Made by a program: the position numbers and the translations under genes. The notes under the pieces were generated by a model. That model had not been told where the DNA came from, made no database searches, and worked only from the letters and a program-made list of their open reading frames with translations. Positions 1-6,356 of a stretch of 10,271 nt of DNA are shown piece after piece. The first letter of the stretch is position 1. The number at the start of each line of letters is the position of its first letter. The stretch lies in the NCBI GenBank assembly GCA_900540985.1, contig UQIC01000051.1, positions 1-10,271 on the forward strand, written 5' to 3'. The stretch comes from an uncultured Collinsella sp. (GTDB lineage Bacteria; Actinomycetota; Coriobacteriia; Coriobacteriales; Coriobacteriaceae).

Positions 1-3
1 GAC

Positions 4-29
4 GGAAAGCACATTAAGTGCTTTCCTTT
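4..29 (+). terminator. Terminator of an upstream gene outside the window
   Basis: A perfect 9-bp stem (GGAAAGCAC at 4-12 and GTGCTTTCC at 18-26) closes a 5-nt loop and is followed by a short TTT. The T-run is weak, but the position at the start of the intergenic region before ptsH fits the end of a plus-strand gene lying to the left. Confidence 0.6.
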
Positions 30-141
30 GCGTGCGGAACTCGCGACAAACTTAATCGCCCCGCCCGGCGAGCAAGCGGACGACAAACACATCTGTCCAA
101 TAATTCGTCTGAAACACAATGAAAAACCGTTTGATGTGAGT

Positions 142-150
142 TAATATAAA
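142..150 (+). promoter_or_regulatory. Possible -10 region of the ptsH promoter
   Basis: An AT-rich patch with TAATAT (142-147) overlapping TATAAA (145-150) lies about 65 bases before the ptsH start and stands out from the GC-rich surroundings. I do not find a convincing -35 hexamer at 16-18 bases upstream, so this is a tentative call from the -10-like sequence and position only. Confidence 0.3.
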
Positions 151-164
151 CAACGTCGTGAATC

Positions 165-194
165 TGACTCCTGCCACATGCATGACAGGGGTTA
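165..194 (+). promoter_or_regulatory. Hairpin in the ptsH leader
   Basis: TGACTCCTG (165-173) can pair with CAGGGGTTA (186-194), including G:U pairs, around a 12-nt loop that contains the self-complementary CATGCATG (177-184). There is no T-run after it, so it is not a terminator. It sits directly before the ptsH ribosome binding site (about 201-207) and could affect mRNA stability or translation; the function is inference. Confidence 0.4.
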
Positions 195-214
195 AACACA
201 AAAAGGAGTCAACT

Positions 215-478
215 ATGGTTTCTGAGAAGGCTACCCTCGTTAATCCTCAGGGTCTGCACATGCGTCCGGCTGGTCTGTTCGCCTCCACCATGGGCAAGTA
301 TGCCTGTGACGTGACGGTCGTTACCCCCGAGAAGGAGGTCAACGGCAAGTCCCCGATGGCCCTCATGGCTGCTGGTATCCCCTGCGGCACCGAGGTCGAG
401 GTCAAGTGCGACGGCGCCGACGAGGCCGAGGCTCTGGCTGCTGCCATCGAGCTCATCAAGAGCGGTCTTGGCGAGTAG
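215..478 (+). CDS. ptsH: Phosphocarrier protein HPr
   Basis: HPr is the small cytoplasmic phosphocarrier of the PTS: it takes phosphate from enzyme I on a histidine and passes it to sugar-specific EIIA domains. The 87-residue product has the usual HPr length. It carries the active-site motif GLHMRPA with the histidine at residue 15, exactly the classical position, and a KS motif with Ser46 in NGKSPMALMAAG, the site that HPr kinase phosphorylates in Gram-positive bacteria. The ATG at 215 is chosen over an in-frame ATG at 158 because an AAAAGGAG site lies 7-8 bases before it and because only this start puts His and Ser at 15 and 46. Enzyme I follows after a terminator-like hairpin. Pro47 after Ser46 differs from the Ile/Met I know in Bacillus-type HPr. 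Confidence 0.97.
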   Translation: MVSEKATLVNPQGLHMRPAGLFASTMGKYACDVTVVTPEKEVNGKSPMALMAAGIPCGTEVEVKCDGADEAEALAAAIELIKSGLGE

Positions 479-523
479 AACTCAAACGGGTCGCATGTTG
501 AACAATTAAGTTCATACTTGGGG

Positions 524-558
524 GCGCAGTGACCTGTTCAAGGTAGCTGCGCTCTTTT
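524..558 (+). terminator. Terminator or attenuator between ptsH and ptsI
   Basis: GCGCAG (524-529) pairs with CTGCGC (547-552), and the stem continues inward as ACCT (532-535) with AGGT (541-544) around a small mismatch, closing a 5-nt loop. TCTTTT follows. This is a good intrinsic terminator in the gap between the two PTS genes and would probably let only part of the ptsH transcripts continue into ptsI, giving more HPr than enzyme I. A weak promoter-like pair (TTGTCA at 557-562, TTTATC at 580-585) just after it might also start ptsI transcripts. Confidence 0.7.
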
Positions 559-604
559 GTCATGGATATGGCAAAACGCTTTATCACATGACACGGAGAG
601 AGGA

Positions 605-2314
605 ATGGGAATGTATCAGGGAGTCAACGCATCCGAGGGCATCGGTATCGGCACCGTCATGGTCGCCGTCGATCCCGACTTGACGTTTGAACCGCACGAG
701 GTCGCTGATTCGGCAGCAGAGAAAGAGCGCTATCAGGCTGCTCTTTCGGTCTTCTGCGAGAAGACTCAGGCTCAGGCCGACCACATGAAGGAGACGGTGG
801 GCGAGGCCGAGGCCGAGATCATGAGCGGGCACATTGTCCTGGCTCAGGATCCGGGCATGACCGACGCCATTAACGCCGCTATTGACGGCGGCACCTGCGC
901 CGAGCAGGCGCTCATGGACACCTCGACCATGTTCGAGAACATGTTTCTGTCCATGGACGACGAGATGTTCCGTCTGCGCGCGGCCGACATCGCCGACATC
1001 CGCACCGGTATTCTGGCCGAGCTGCTGGGCAAGGAGGTCGTCGACCTTTCCGTCCTGCCCGAGAACACCGTCGTTGTCGTGCACGACCTTACGCCGTCCA
1101 TGACCGCCACGATCGATAAGGCCCACGTTGCCGGTATCGTCACCGAGACCGGTGGCCGCACGTCGCACTCCGCGATCATCGCGCGTGCCCTCGAGATCCC
1201 GGCCGTCCTTTCGGTCTCTAACAGCTGCACCGCGCTTCGCAACGGTATGACCGTTGTCGTCGACGGTGGGAAGGGTGTTGTCGAGGCCGATCCCGACGAG
1301 GAGACGCTCGCCGCCTACACCGCCAAGGCTGAGGCCTTTGCTGCCGAGAAGGCAGCCCTCGAGGCCTTCCGTGGCAAGCCGTCCGTGACTGCCGATGGCA
1401 TCAAGAAGATCATCGCCTGCAACATCGGTAACCCCGATGACGTGCCCAACGCGCTCGATCACGACGCCGAGGCCATCGGTCTGTTCCGCTCCGAGTTCCT
1501 GTTCATGGACTCTGCTGAGCTTCCTTCCGAGGAGGAGCAGTTCAACGCCTACCGTAAGGTCGCCAGCGCGCTCAAGGGTGCTCCGGTCATCATCCGCACG
1601 CTCGATGTGGGTGGCGACAAGGAGATTCCGTATCTGCACATGGTCAAGGAAGATAACCCCTTCATGGGCTTCCGCGCCGTGCGTTACTGCCTGGCTAATC
1701 CCGACCAGTACAAGGTCCAGCTCCGCGCTCTGTTGCGCGCTAGCGCCTTCGGTGACGTCAAGATCATGATCCCGCTCGTCACCTGTGTCGAGGAGGTCTT
1801 GGCTGTCAAGGAGCTCGTCGAGCAGTGCAAGGCCGAGCTGACCGAAGAGGGTCGCAAGTTCAACGAGAACATCGAGGTCGGCATCATGGTCGAGACGCCC
1901 GCCGCTTCGCTGCTCGCAGACCGTCTGGCCGAGGTCGCCGACTTCTTCTCCATCGGCACCAACGACCTGATCGGCTACACCATGTGCGCCGACCGTGGCA
2001 ACGACACCATCTCCAACCTGTACCAGGTGTACTATCCCGCCGTGCTCCGCTCGCTCAAGAACATCATCGAGAGCGGCGTGAAGGCCGGCATCATGGTCGG
2101 TATGTGCGGCGAGGCCGCTGCCGATCCGCTGCTCGAGCCGCTGCTGATCAGCTGGGGCCTGGAGGAGTTCTCGATGAGCGCTCCGTCGATCCTGCGCGCC
2201 CGCAAGACCATCAGCCAGTGGACCAAGGCCGAGTGCGACGAGCTCGCCGAGAAGGCGCTCGCCTGCAACACCGCCGCCGAGGTCAAGGCACTGCTCGAGT
2301 CCGCAGCTCGCTAA
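605..2314 (+). CDS. ptsI: PTS enzyme I (phosphoenolpyruvate-protein phosphotransferase)
   Basis: Enzyme I takes phosphate from PEP onto its own histidine and hands it to HPr, the first step of all PTS sugar uptake in the cytoplasm. At 569 residues it has the normal length. In order: the N-terminal HPr-binding domain beginning GVNASEGIGIG, the swivelling phosphohistidine domain with GGRTSHSAIIAR (active His188), and the PEP-binding barrel with TLDVGGDKE (near 334), FFSIGTND (448-454) and GMCGE with the active-site Cys501. His188 and Cys501 align with E. coli His189 and Cys502. In E. coli the loop after IGTND reads LTQYT; here it is LIGYT, a change near the PEP site. Starts at 605 and 611 are both possible: GGAG at 595-598 suits 605, GAGG at 600-603 suits 611. 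A TTG at 557 lies inside the terminator and is unlikely. A kinase gene follows 74 bases downstream without a terminator. Confidence 0.97.
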   Translation: MGMYQGVNASEGIGIGTVMVAVDPDLTFEPHEVADSAAEKERYQAALSVFCEKTQAQADHMKETVGEAEAEIMSGHIVLAQDPGMTDAINAAIDGGTCAEQALMDTSTMFENMFLSMDDEMFRLRAADIADIRTGILAELLGKEVVDLSVLPENTVVVVHDLTPSMTATIDKAHVAGIVTETGGRTSHSAIIARALEIPAVLSVSNSCTALRNGMTVVVDGGKGVVEADPDEETLAAYTAKAEAFAAEKAALEAFRGKPSVTADGIKKIIACNIGNPDDVPNALDHDAEAIGLFRSEFLFMDSAELPSEEEQFNAYRKVASALKGAPVIIRTLDVGGDKEIPYLHMVKEDNPFMGFRAVRYCLANPDQYKVQLRALLRASAFGDVKIMIPLVTCVEEVLAVKELVEQCKAELTEEGRKFNENIEVGIMVETPAASLLADRLAEVADFFSIGTNDLIGYTMCADRGNDTISNLYQVYYPAVLRSLKNIIESGVKAGIMVGMCGEAAADPLLEPLLISWGLEEFSMSAPSILRARKTISQWTKAECDELAEKALACNTAAEVKALLESAAR

Positions 2315-2346
2315 TTTGGTATCAGAGGTAACCGCGTGGTTGGAAT

Positions 2347-2364
2347 GGGCCGGCCATGCGGCCC
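2347..2364 (+). other. Hairpin in the ptsI-kinase gap
   Basis: GGGCCG (2347-2352) and CGGCCC (2359-2364) form a 6-bp GC stem with a 6-nt loop. No T-run follows, so it should not terminate. It lies between ptsI and the kinase gene, just before the latter's CAGGGGG ribosome binding site (2374-2380). It could protect or process the mRNA between the two cistrons; that role is inference. Confidence 0.4.
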
Positions 2365-2388
2365 TCACATATACAGGGGGTACTGTAA

Positions 2389-3321
2389 ATGTTCTACACG
2401 CTAACCGCTAACCCGGCTGTCGACATGACGGTTTCGAGCTCTCCGCTCGAGCCCGACGAGAACGTCCGCACCGGCTCGGCCAGCTACACGGCTAACGGCA
2501 AGGGCCTCGACGTGTCCTTCGCCTTTAAGAAGATGGGCGTCGACACCGTCGCGCTCGGCTTCTTCGCCGGCTTCACGGGCAAGTTCATCGTCGAGGAGGT
2601 CATGAACCTGGGTTGCCTCTGCCGCCCGGTCTGGACCGACGGTATCACGCGCATTAACACCTACGTCAACGATGGCCAGCACGAGTACGGCATCCTGAAC
2701 CCGGGTGCTCCTATTACGCCGCAGCACCAGGAGGAGCTCTACAACATCCTGGATACCGCGGGCGATCTTGAGTGCCTGATCGTCTCCGGCTCCGTTCCTC
2801 CCAAAGCTACGCCCGACTTCCTGGCTCAGGTCATGGAGCACGCTCAGGCTCGTGGCGCCGACGTCGTCTTGGACCTGTCCTCCGACAAGCTCAAGGAGCT
2901 CGCTCACAAGAAGCCGCTGCTCATCAAGCCGAACCATCACGAGATGAAGGCCATCTTCGGCGTGCCGGTCGACACCGACGACGAGGTTCGCGTCGCCATG
3001 AAGATGGCTCACGACGCTGGCGTTCAGAACGTGCTGCTCACCCGTGGTAGCCGCGGCGACGCTTACTTCTCCAACGGCGAGGACATCTGGTACGCCAAGC
3101 GTGAGTTCAACATCAAGCTGGTTTCTTCCGTCTGCGCCGGCGACTGCACCCTTGCTGCGTTCCTGCACAAGTGGTACAGGGATCGCGACAACGTCGAGGA
3201 GGCCATGAAGCTCGCTATGGCCACCGGCGCCAACGTTGCCGAGTCCGTCGGCATCGGCGACTTCGGTCACGTCGATGAGTACAGCAAGCGCGTTGCTGTC
3301 CGCAAGCTCGATCGTCAGTAA
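2389..3321 (+). CDS. PfkB-family sugar-phosphate kinase, 1-phosphofructokinase-like, motif-divergent copy
   Basis: Its 310 residues match the FruK/LacC branch of the PfkB (ribokinase-like) family, whose members use ATP to phosphorylate fructose-1-phosphate or tagatose-6-phosphate. Visible are the N-terminal YTLTANPAVD, the substrate motif NGKGLD (36-41), SGSVPP (133-138), KPNHHE (180-185) and the C-terminal signature CAGDC with the catalytic-base Asp252. Three places depart from the family: Asp41 where GKGxN is usual, TRGSRGDA (218-225) in place of the SLGxxGA-type nucleotide loop, with one extra residue, and Cys253 where AGDS is usual. The catalytic Asp remains, so activity is possible but substrate or nucleotide preference may have shifted. 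The start has CAGGGGG 8 bases upstream. Lying 74 bases after ptsI with no terminator between, it is probably co-transcribed with the general PTS. It is about half identical by eye to the kinase at 3511-4443. Confidence 0.88.
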   Translation: MFYTLTANPAVDMTVSSSPLEPDENVRTGSASYTANGKGLDVSFAFKKMGVDTVALGFFAGFTGKFIVEEVMNLGCLCRPVWTDGITRINTYVNDGQHEYGILNPGAPITPQHQEELYNILDTAGDLECLIVSGSVPPKATPDFLAQVMEHAQARGADVVLDLSSDKLKELAHKKPLLIKPNHHEMKAIFGVPVDTDDEVRVAMKMAHDAGVQNVLLTRGSRGDAYFSNGEDIWYAKREFNIKLVSSVCAGDCTLAAFLHKWYRDRDNVEEAMKLAMATGANVAESVGIGDFGHVDEYSKRVAVRKLDRQ

Positions 3322-3349
3322 TCGAAACGCGACATATTCGTGCGCATGC

Positions 3350-3382
3350 GGCGCCCCGGTTTCGGCCGGGGCGCCTTTTTTG
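3350..3382 (+). terminator. Terminator of the ptsI-kinase unit
   Basis: A perfect 10-bp GC-rich stem (GGCGCCCCGG at 3350-3359 with CCGGGGCGCC at 3366-3375), a 6-nt loop and TTTTTT directly after make a textbook intrinsic terminator, 29 bases after the stop codon of the first kinase. Confidence 0.93.
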
Positions 3383-3470
3383 TTCCGCCATGGGGGAGAC
3401 GTGTCCTGCCGTACTTCATCGCTTCCACACCGTTCACCGAGTTGTCCTAGCCTTTTGTCTATGCGTGGAA

Positions 3471-3476
3471 TATACT
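3471..3476 (+). promoter_or_regulatory. Possible -10 box for the second kinase gene
   Basis: TATACT (3471-3476), one base from the TATAAT consensus, lies 34 bases before the start codon at 3511 and after a strong terminator, so a new promoter is expected here. TTGTCC (3442) and TTGTCT (3455) are nearby but at poor spacings, so the -35 is unresolved. Confidence 0.4.
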
Positions 3477-3510
3477 TTCATTAGCACGTTGCTTCGTGAA
3501 AGGAACATTC

Positions 3511-4443
3511 ATGATTTACACGCTCACTGCAAATCCCGCCATTGACTACAACATTGCCTGCGACGGTCTTTCCGCCAACACAGTCACGCGTACCCGCAAC
3601 GCGGTCTATACGCCCAACGGCAAGGGCCTCAACGTCTCGTTTACGCTTGACCACTACGGTGTCGACACCACGATCCTGGGCTTCTTCGCTGGCTTCTCGG
3701 GCGAGTTCATCGTCAAGGGCGCCGAGGCCCTGGGCGTGCCCGTCAAGCCCGTGTGGACCGACGGCATCACGCGCGTCAACGTGTTCCTCAACGCCGGCCC
3801 CGACACCGAGTACAACATGGTCAACGCCGGTGCCGCCATCAACGAGGCCAACGAGCAGGAGATGTTTGAGCTCATCGATTCGCTCGATGACATGACCTGC
3901 TTGGTCATCAGCGGCTCGCTGCCTCCCAACACTTCCGAGGGCTTCCTGGCCGAGGTCCTGCGCCGCGTCAAGGCCAAGGGGGCCGAGTTCGTCCTCGATA
4001 TCTCGAGCCATCAGCTGGCAGACCTCATTGCCATGGAGCCGCTGCTGATCAAGCCCAATGATGACGAGCTGCTCGACATCTTTGGCATCAAGGTGAGCGG
4101 TGGCGACGACGAGTCCGTCAAGGGCGCGATGGCCGAGCTGCACGCCAAGGGCGCCAAGAACGTGCTGCTGACCCTCGGTGGCGACGGCGCGTACTTCTCC
4201 AACGGCGAGCATATCTGGTTTGCCAACCGCACCTTCGACGTCAAGCTGCTGTCGACGGTGTGCGCCGGCGATTCCTCGCTCGCTGCCTTCTTGTCCGTGT
4301 GGCACGACGCCCCCGAGCGCGTCGAGGATGCCTTGCGTCTTTCGATGGCCACCGGCGCCAACGTGGTCGAGTGCCCCGGTCTGGGCGATTTTGCCAAGGT
4401 GGACGAATATAAGAAGCACATCGGGGTTCGCCAGGTCTGCTAG
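3511..4443 (+). CDS. fruK: 1-phosphofructokinase-like PfkB-family kinase
   Basis: This 310-residue kinase is the canonical member of the pair. It has YTLTANPAID at the start, the substrate motif NGKGLN (36-41), SGSLPP (134-139), KPNDDE (181-186), the nucleotide loop TLGGDGA (221-227) and the signature CAGDSS with catalytic Asp254. This fits FruK, which makes fructose-1,6-bisphosphate from fructose-1-phosphate after PTS fructose uptake; tagatose-6-phosphate kinase (LacC) is a close relative that the sequence alone does not exclude. The ATG at 3511 is preferred over an in-frame GTG at 3496 because AAAGGA (3499-3504) is then spaced 6 bases and the N terminus aligns exactly with the neighbouring paralog. 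It has its own terminator downstream and is isolated from the first kinase by another. No fructose permease (fruA) lies in the window. Confidence 0.9.
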   Translation: MIYTLTANPAIDYNIACDGLSANTVTRTRNAVYTPNGKGLNVSFTLDHYGVDTTILGFFAGFSGEFIVKGAEALGVPVKPVWTDGITRVNVFLNAGPDTEYNMVNAGAAINEANEQEMFELIDSLDDMTCLVISGSLPPNTSEGFLAEVLRRVKAKGAEFVLDISSHQLADLIAMEPLLIKPNDDELLDIFGIKVSGGDDESVKGAMAELHAKGAKNVLLTLGGDGAYFSNGEHIWFANRTFDVKLLSTVCAGDSSLAAFLSVWHDAPERVEDALRLSMATGANVVECPGLGDFAKVDEYKKHIGVRQVC

Positions 4444-4476
4444 TTCCGGCACCTTGTCTGAATAGTTTGATTATTT

Positions 4477-4514
4477 CGCATCCGTCTTAGACTAGGACGG
4501 ATGCGTTTTTGTTT
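4477..4514 (+). terminator. Terminator of fruK
   Basis: A 10-bp stem (CGCATCCGTC at 4477-4486 with GACGGATGCG at 4496-4505), extendable inward by three more pairs, is followed by TTTTTGTTT. It is a strong intrinsic terminator 33 bases after the fruK stop codon. Confidence 0.93.
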
Positions 4515-4607
4515 ATCGGACTTGCGTGTGCAGTGGAGGCTGTTTCTTGCTAGACTTCTTGCAGACGCAATCGATAGCCAATTTGATAGCCACAGGAGGC
4601 CACAGGT

Positions 4608-6002
4608 ATGTGCAATGTTTTGCTCAACGGTACGCAACCGTCCGATGCGTCCCTGCGCGTCCTGCGCGCGCTTGAGGCGGCTGGTCTTGAGGCTTGGTAC
4701 GTGGGCGGTTGGGTGCGCGACGCCCTGATGGGGTGCCCCAGCCACGATGTTGATATGTGCTGTAGCGGTCTGTGGCAGGAGTCTAAATCGGCGCTCGAGG
4801 CCGCTGGTATCGCGGTCGTGGAGTCGGGCATTAAATTTGGCGGAATCACGGCTATTTCCGATGGCGAGCGTATTGAGGTCACAACGTACCGTCTGGATGG
4901 CTTTTACACCGATGGGCGCCATCCTCAGAGTGTCGAGCGTGCCGCCTCGCTCGAGGATGATTTGGCGCGCCGCGACTTTACCGTCAACGCCATGGCCTGG
5001 CATCCCGAGCGCGGGCTTGTCGACCGCTACGACGGCCAGGGTGATCTGGAGCGCAAGCTGATTCGCGCTGTCGGTGATCCCAAGCGTCGCTTTAACGAGG
5101 ACGCCCTGCGCATGCTGCGTGCGGTGCGCTTTGCCTGCCGTCTGGACTTTATGATTGAGCCCGAGACTAAGCGTGCGCTTGCCGAGTGCGCGCCGCTGCT
5201 CGATGCCGTGGCGCGCGAGCGTGTGGGTATTGAGCTCGAGGGCATTCTTTCGACCGGTCATGGGGGGGACGCGATGCTTCGCTATCCCGAGCTCATCTGT
5301 GCCGCTGTGCCCGAGTTGGCAGCGGGTCGCGGGTTTGATCAGCGAAGTGTCTACCATGCGTTTAACGTCTACGAGCATATCTCCCGTGTGCTGACAGTGG
5401 CAGGGGAGTTGGCGCTGTGCGACGGCGTCGCGCCATCGTCGAGCCTTATGTGGGCGGCGTTTTTGCACGATGTCTCCAAGCCCGAGTGCTTTACGGTCGA
5501 TCACGCCGGCAGCGGACACTTCTACGGTCATCCCGAGCTCGGCGCCAAGAAAGCGCGCGTCATTATGGATCGCCTGGCTCTCTCGCACGACCTGGTGCGC
5601 GACGTGTGCCTGCTCATCAAATATCACGACAAACCGCTGCGTCCCGAGCGATCCTGCCTGCTCAATATGATGTGTGCGCTTTCTGGCGAGGGCGTCGACA
5701 CGGCCCGTCTGATTGACGAGCTCATGGACCTTAAGCGTGCTGACACGCTCGGCAAGGCCCCGTCGTGCTTCTATTACGTTGAGACGATTGAGGAGATGCG
5801 CGCGATGGCGCACGAGCTGCTGAAGGCAGGGGAGCCCTATACGCTCAAGATGCTCGCCATCAACGGCGGCGACCTGATCCGTGCCGGAGTCAAGCCCGGG
5901 CCGGAACTGGGTCAGCTTCTCAACTCCGCCCTCGACGCCGTGATCGAAGACAACATTCCCAACGAGCGCGAAGCTCTTTTGCTCCATCTCAACTTGAATT
6001 AG
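4608..6002 (+). CDS. cca: CCA tRNA nucleotidyltransferase (HD-domain type)
   Basis: The product adds or repairs the 3' CCA end of tRNAs from CTP and ATP in the cytoplasm. The 464-residue protein is a class II (bacterial) nucleotidyltransferase. In order: the catalytic GGWVRDALMG (33-42) with metal-binding Asp47 and Asp49 in HDVDM, RRDFTVNAMA (121-130), the nucleotide-selecting EDALRMLRAVRFA (164-176), then an HD domain with His250, the HD pair at 287-288 (FLHDVSKPE) and Asp378, and a C-terminal segment with KPGPELGQLLN and PNEREALL typical of the CCA-adding family. AGGAGG (4594-4599), 8 bases before the ATG, fixes the start. The family includes poly(A) polymerases, but the EDxxRxxR motif and C-terminal segment favour CCA addition. 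A tRNA-Glu gene follows, transcribed separately. GATAGCCA and CCACAGG each occur twice just upstream. Confidence 0.95.
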   Translation: MCNVLLNGTQPSDASLRVLRALEAAGLEAWYVGGWVRDALMGCPSHDVDMCCSGLWQESKSALEAAGIAVVESGIKFGGITAISDGERIEVTTYRLDGFYTDGRHPQSVERAASLEDDLARRDFTVNAMAWHPERGLVDRYDGQGDLERKLIRAVGDPKRRFNEDALRMLRAVRFACRLDFMIEPETKRALAECAPLLDAVARERVGIELEGILSTGHGGDAMLRYPELICAAVPELAAGRGFDQRSVYHAFNVYEHISRVLTVAGELALCDGVAPSSSLMWAAFLHDVSKPECFTVDHAGSGHFYGHPELGAKKARVIMDRLALSHDLVRDVCLLIKYHDKPLRPERSCLLNMMCALSGEGVDTARLIDELMDLKRADTLGKAPSCFYYVETIEEMRAMAHELLKAGEPYTLKMLAINGGDLIRAGVKPGPELGQLLNSALDAVIEDNIPNEREALLLHLNLN

Positions 6003-6032
6003 CTACCAAGTTTACCTGCGTGTTCCATAACC

Positions 6033-6051
6033 TGCCGACAATTTTTCGGCA
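6033..6051 (+). terminator. Weak terminator-like hairpin after cca
   Basis: TGCCGA (6033-6038) pairs with TCGGCA (6046-6051) over an AT-rich 7-nt loop. Only ATTTGGAATTT follows rather than a clean T-run, so termination would be weak. It is the only candidate between cca and the tRNA gene. Confidence 0.3.
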
Positions 6052-6066
6052 ATTTGGAATTTCTTC

Positions 6067-6095
6067 TTGCGCTGACGTTTTTTGTCCCGTAATAT
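6067..6095 (+). promoter_or_regulatory. Possible promoter of tRNA-Glu
   Basis: TTGCGC (6067-6072) and TAATAT (6090-6095) are spaced 17 bases, with 34 bases from the -10 to the tRNA 5' end. Each box matches the sigma-70 consensus only partly (3/6 and 4/6), but spacing and location are right for a tRNA promoter. Confidence 0.4.
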
Positions 6096-6129
6096 GTTTC
6101 CTCGCAGCACGGCAGTGCAGATGTCATGT

Positions 6130-6206
6130 GGCCCGTTCGTCTAGCGGTTTAGGACGCCGCCCTCTCAAGGCGGAGATCACCAGTTCGAATCTGGTACGGG
6201 CTACCA
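6130..6206 (+). tRNA. tRNA-Glu (anticodon CUC)
   Basis: The cloverleaf folds fully. The acceptor is GGCCCGT (6130-6136) with ACGGGCT (6196-6202), including a G1:U72 pair. The D-arm is GTC/GAC. The anticodon stem CCGCC/GGCGG encloses loop CTCTCAA, giving anticodon CTC, which reads GAG. A 5-nt variable region precedes the T-arm ACCAG-TTCGAAT-CTGGT. The discriminator is A6203, and CCA (6204-6206) is encoded in the gene. Length is 77 nt. GAG is a favoured glutamate codon in the neighbouring genes. A terminator follows at once, so this is a single-gene transcription unit. Confidence 0.97.
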
Positions 6207-6217
6207 CGCATCTGATA

Positions 6218-6248
6218 CCCGGACTTCCCATGGAAGGCCGGGTTTTTT
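6218..6248 (+). terminator. Terminator of tRNA-Glu
   Basis: CCCGG (6218-6222) pairs with CCGGG (6238-6242), and after one mismatch CTTCC pairs with GGAAG around a 3-nt loop. TTTTTT follows directly (6243-6248). It is a strong intrinsic terminator 12 bases after the tRNA. Confidence 0.92.
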
Positions 6249-6317
6249 ATTTTCAAACAACCGTCTGCAATTCCCGTTTGAGCTAGAGCTTTGCGTTCTG
6301 CTTATGGTCCTTGCGGG

Positions 6318-6335
6318 TACAATATCCAAGATATT
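6318..6335 (+). promoter_or_regulatory. Possible -10 and overlapping inverted repeat before the membrane-protein gene
   Basis: TACAAT (6318-6323) resembles a -10 box 34 bases before the start codon. Overlapping it, AATATC (6321-6326) and GATATT (6330-6335) form a 6-bp inverted repeat with a 3-nt centre, placed where a repressor would block the start of transcription. No good -35 is visible (TTGCGT at 6291 is 21 bases away), so both the promoter and the operator idea are tentative. Confidence 0.3.
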
Positions 6336-6356
6336 TTGTCTGTTAGAAGGAGTCTC

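Noticed and set aside
584..2368. 594-codon open frame antisense to ptsI
   Set aside because: It lies almost wholly opposite a certain enzyme I gene, has low-complexity Asp/Gly/Leu/Val-rich composition and no recognisable motif. Strong third-position G/C bias in the sense gene removes antisense stops.
2401..4452. Open frames of 289 and 323 codons antisense to the two kinases
   Set aside because: They resemble each other only because the sense genes are paralogs; no independent coding signal such as a ribosome binding site or motif.
4440..5987. 515-codon open frame antisense to cca
   Set aside because: Shadow of the well-supported cca gene. The translated product shows no domain, and its beginning and end coincide with the sense gene's limits.
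6130..6206. tRNA-Glu 3' end as an attachment site of an integrated element
   Set aside because: The tRNA is intact with its own terminator, no integrase is in the window, and no repeat of the tRNA 3' end is seen nearby.
6020..6286. 88-codon plus-strand frame spanning the tRNA region
   Set aside because: It overlaps the whole tRNA-Glu gene and its terminator and has no plausible ribosome binding site.
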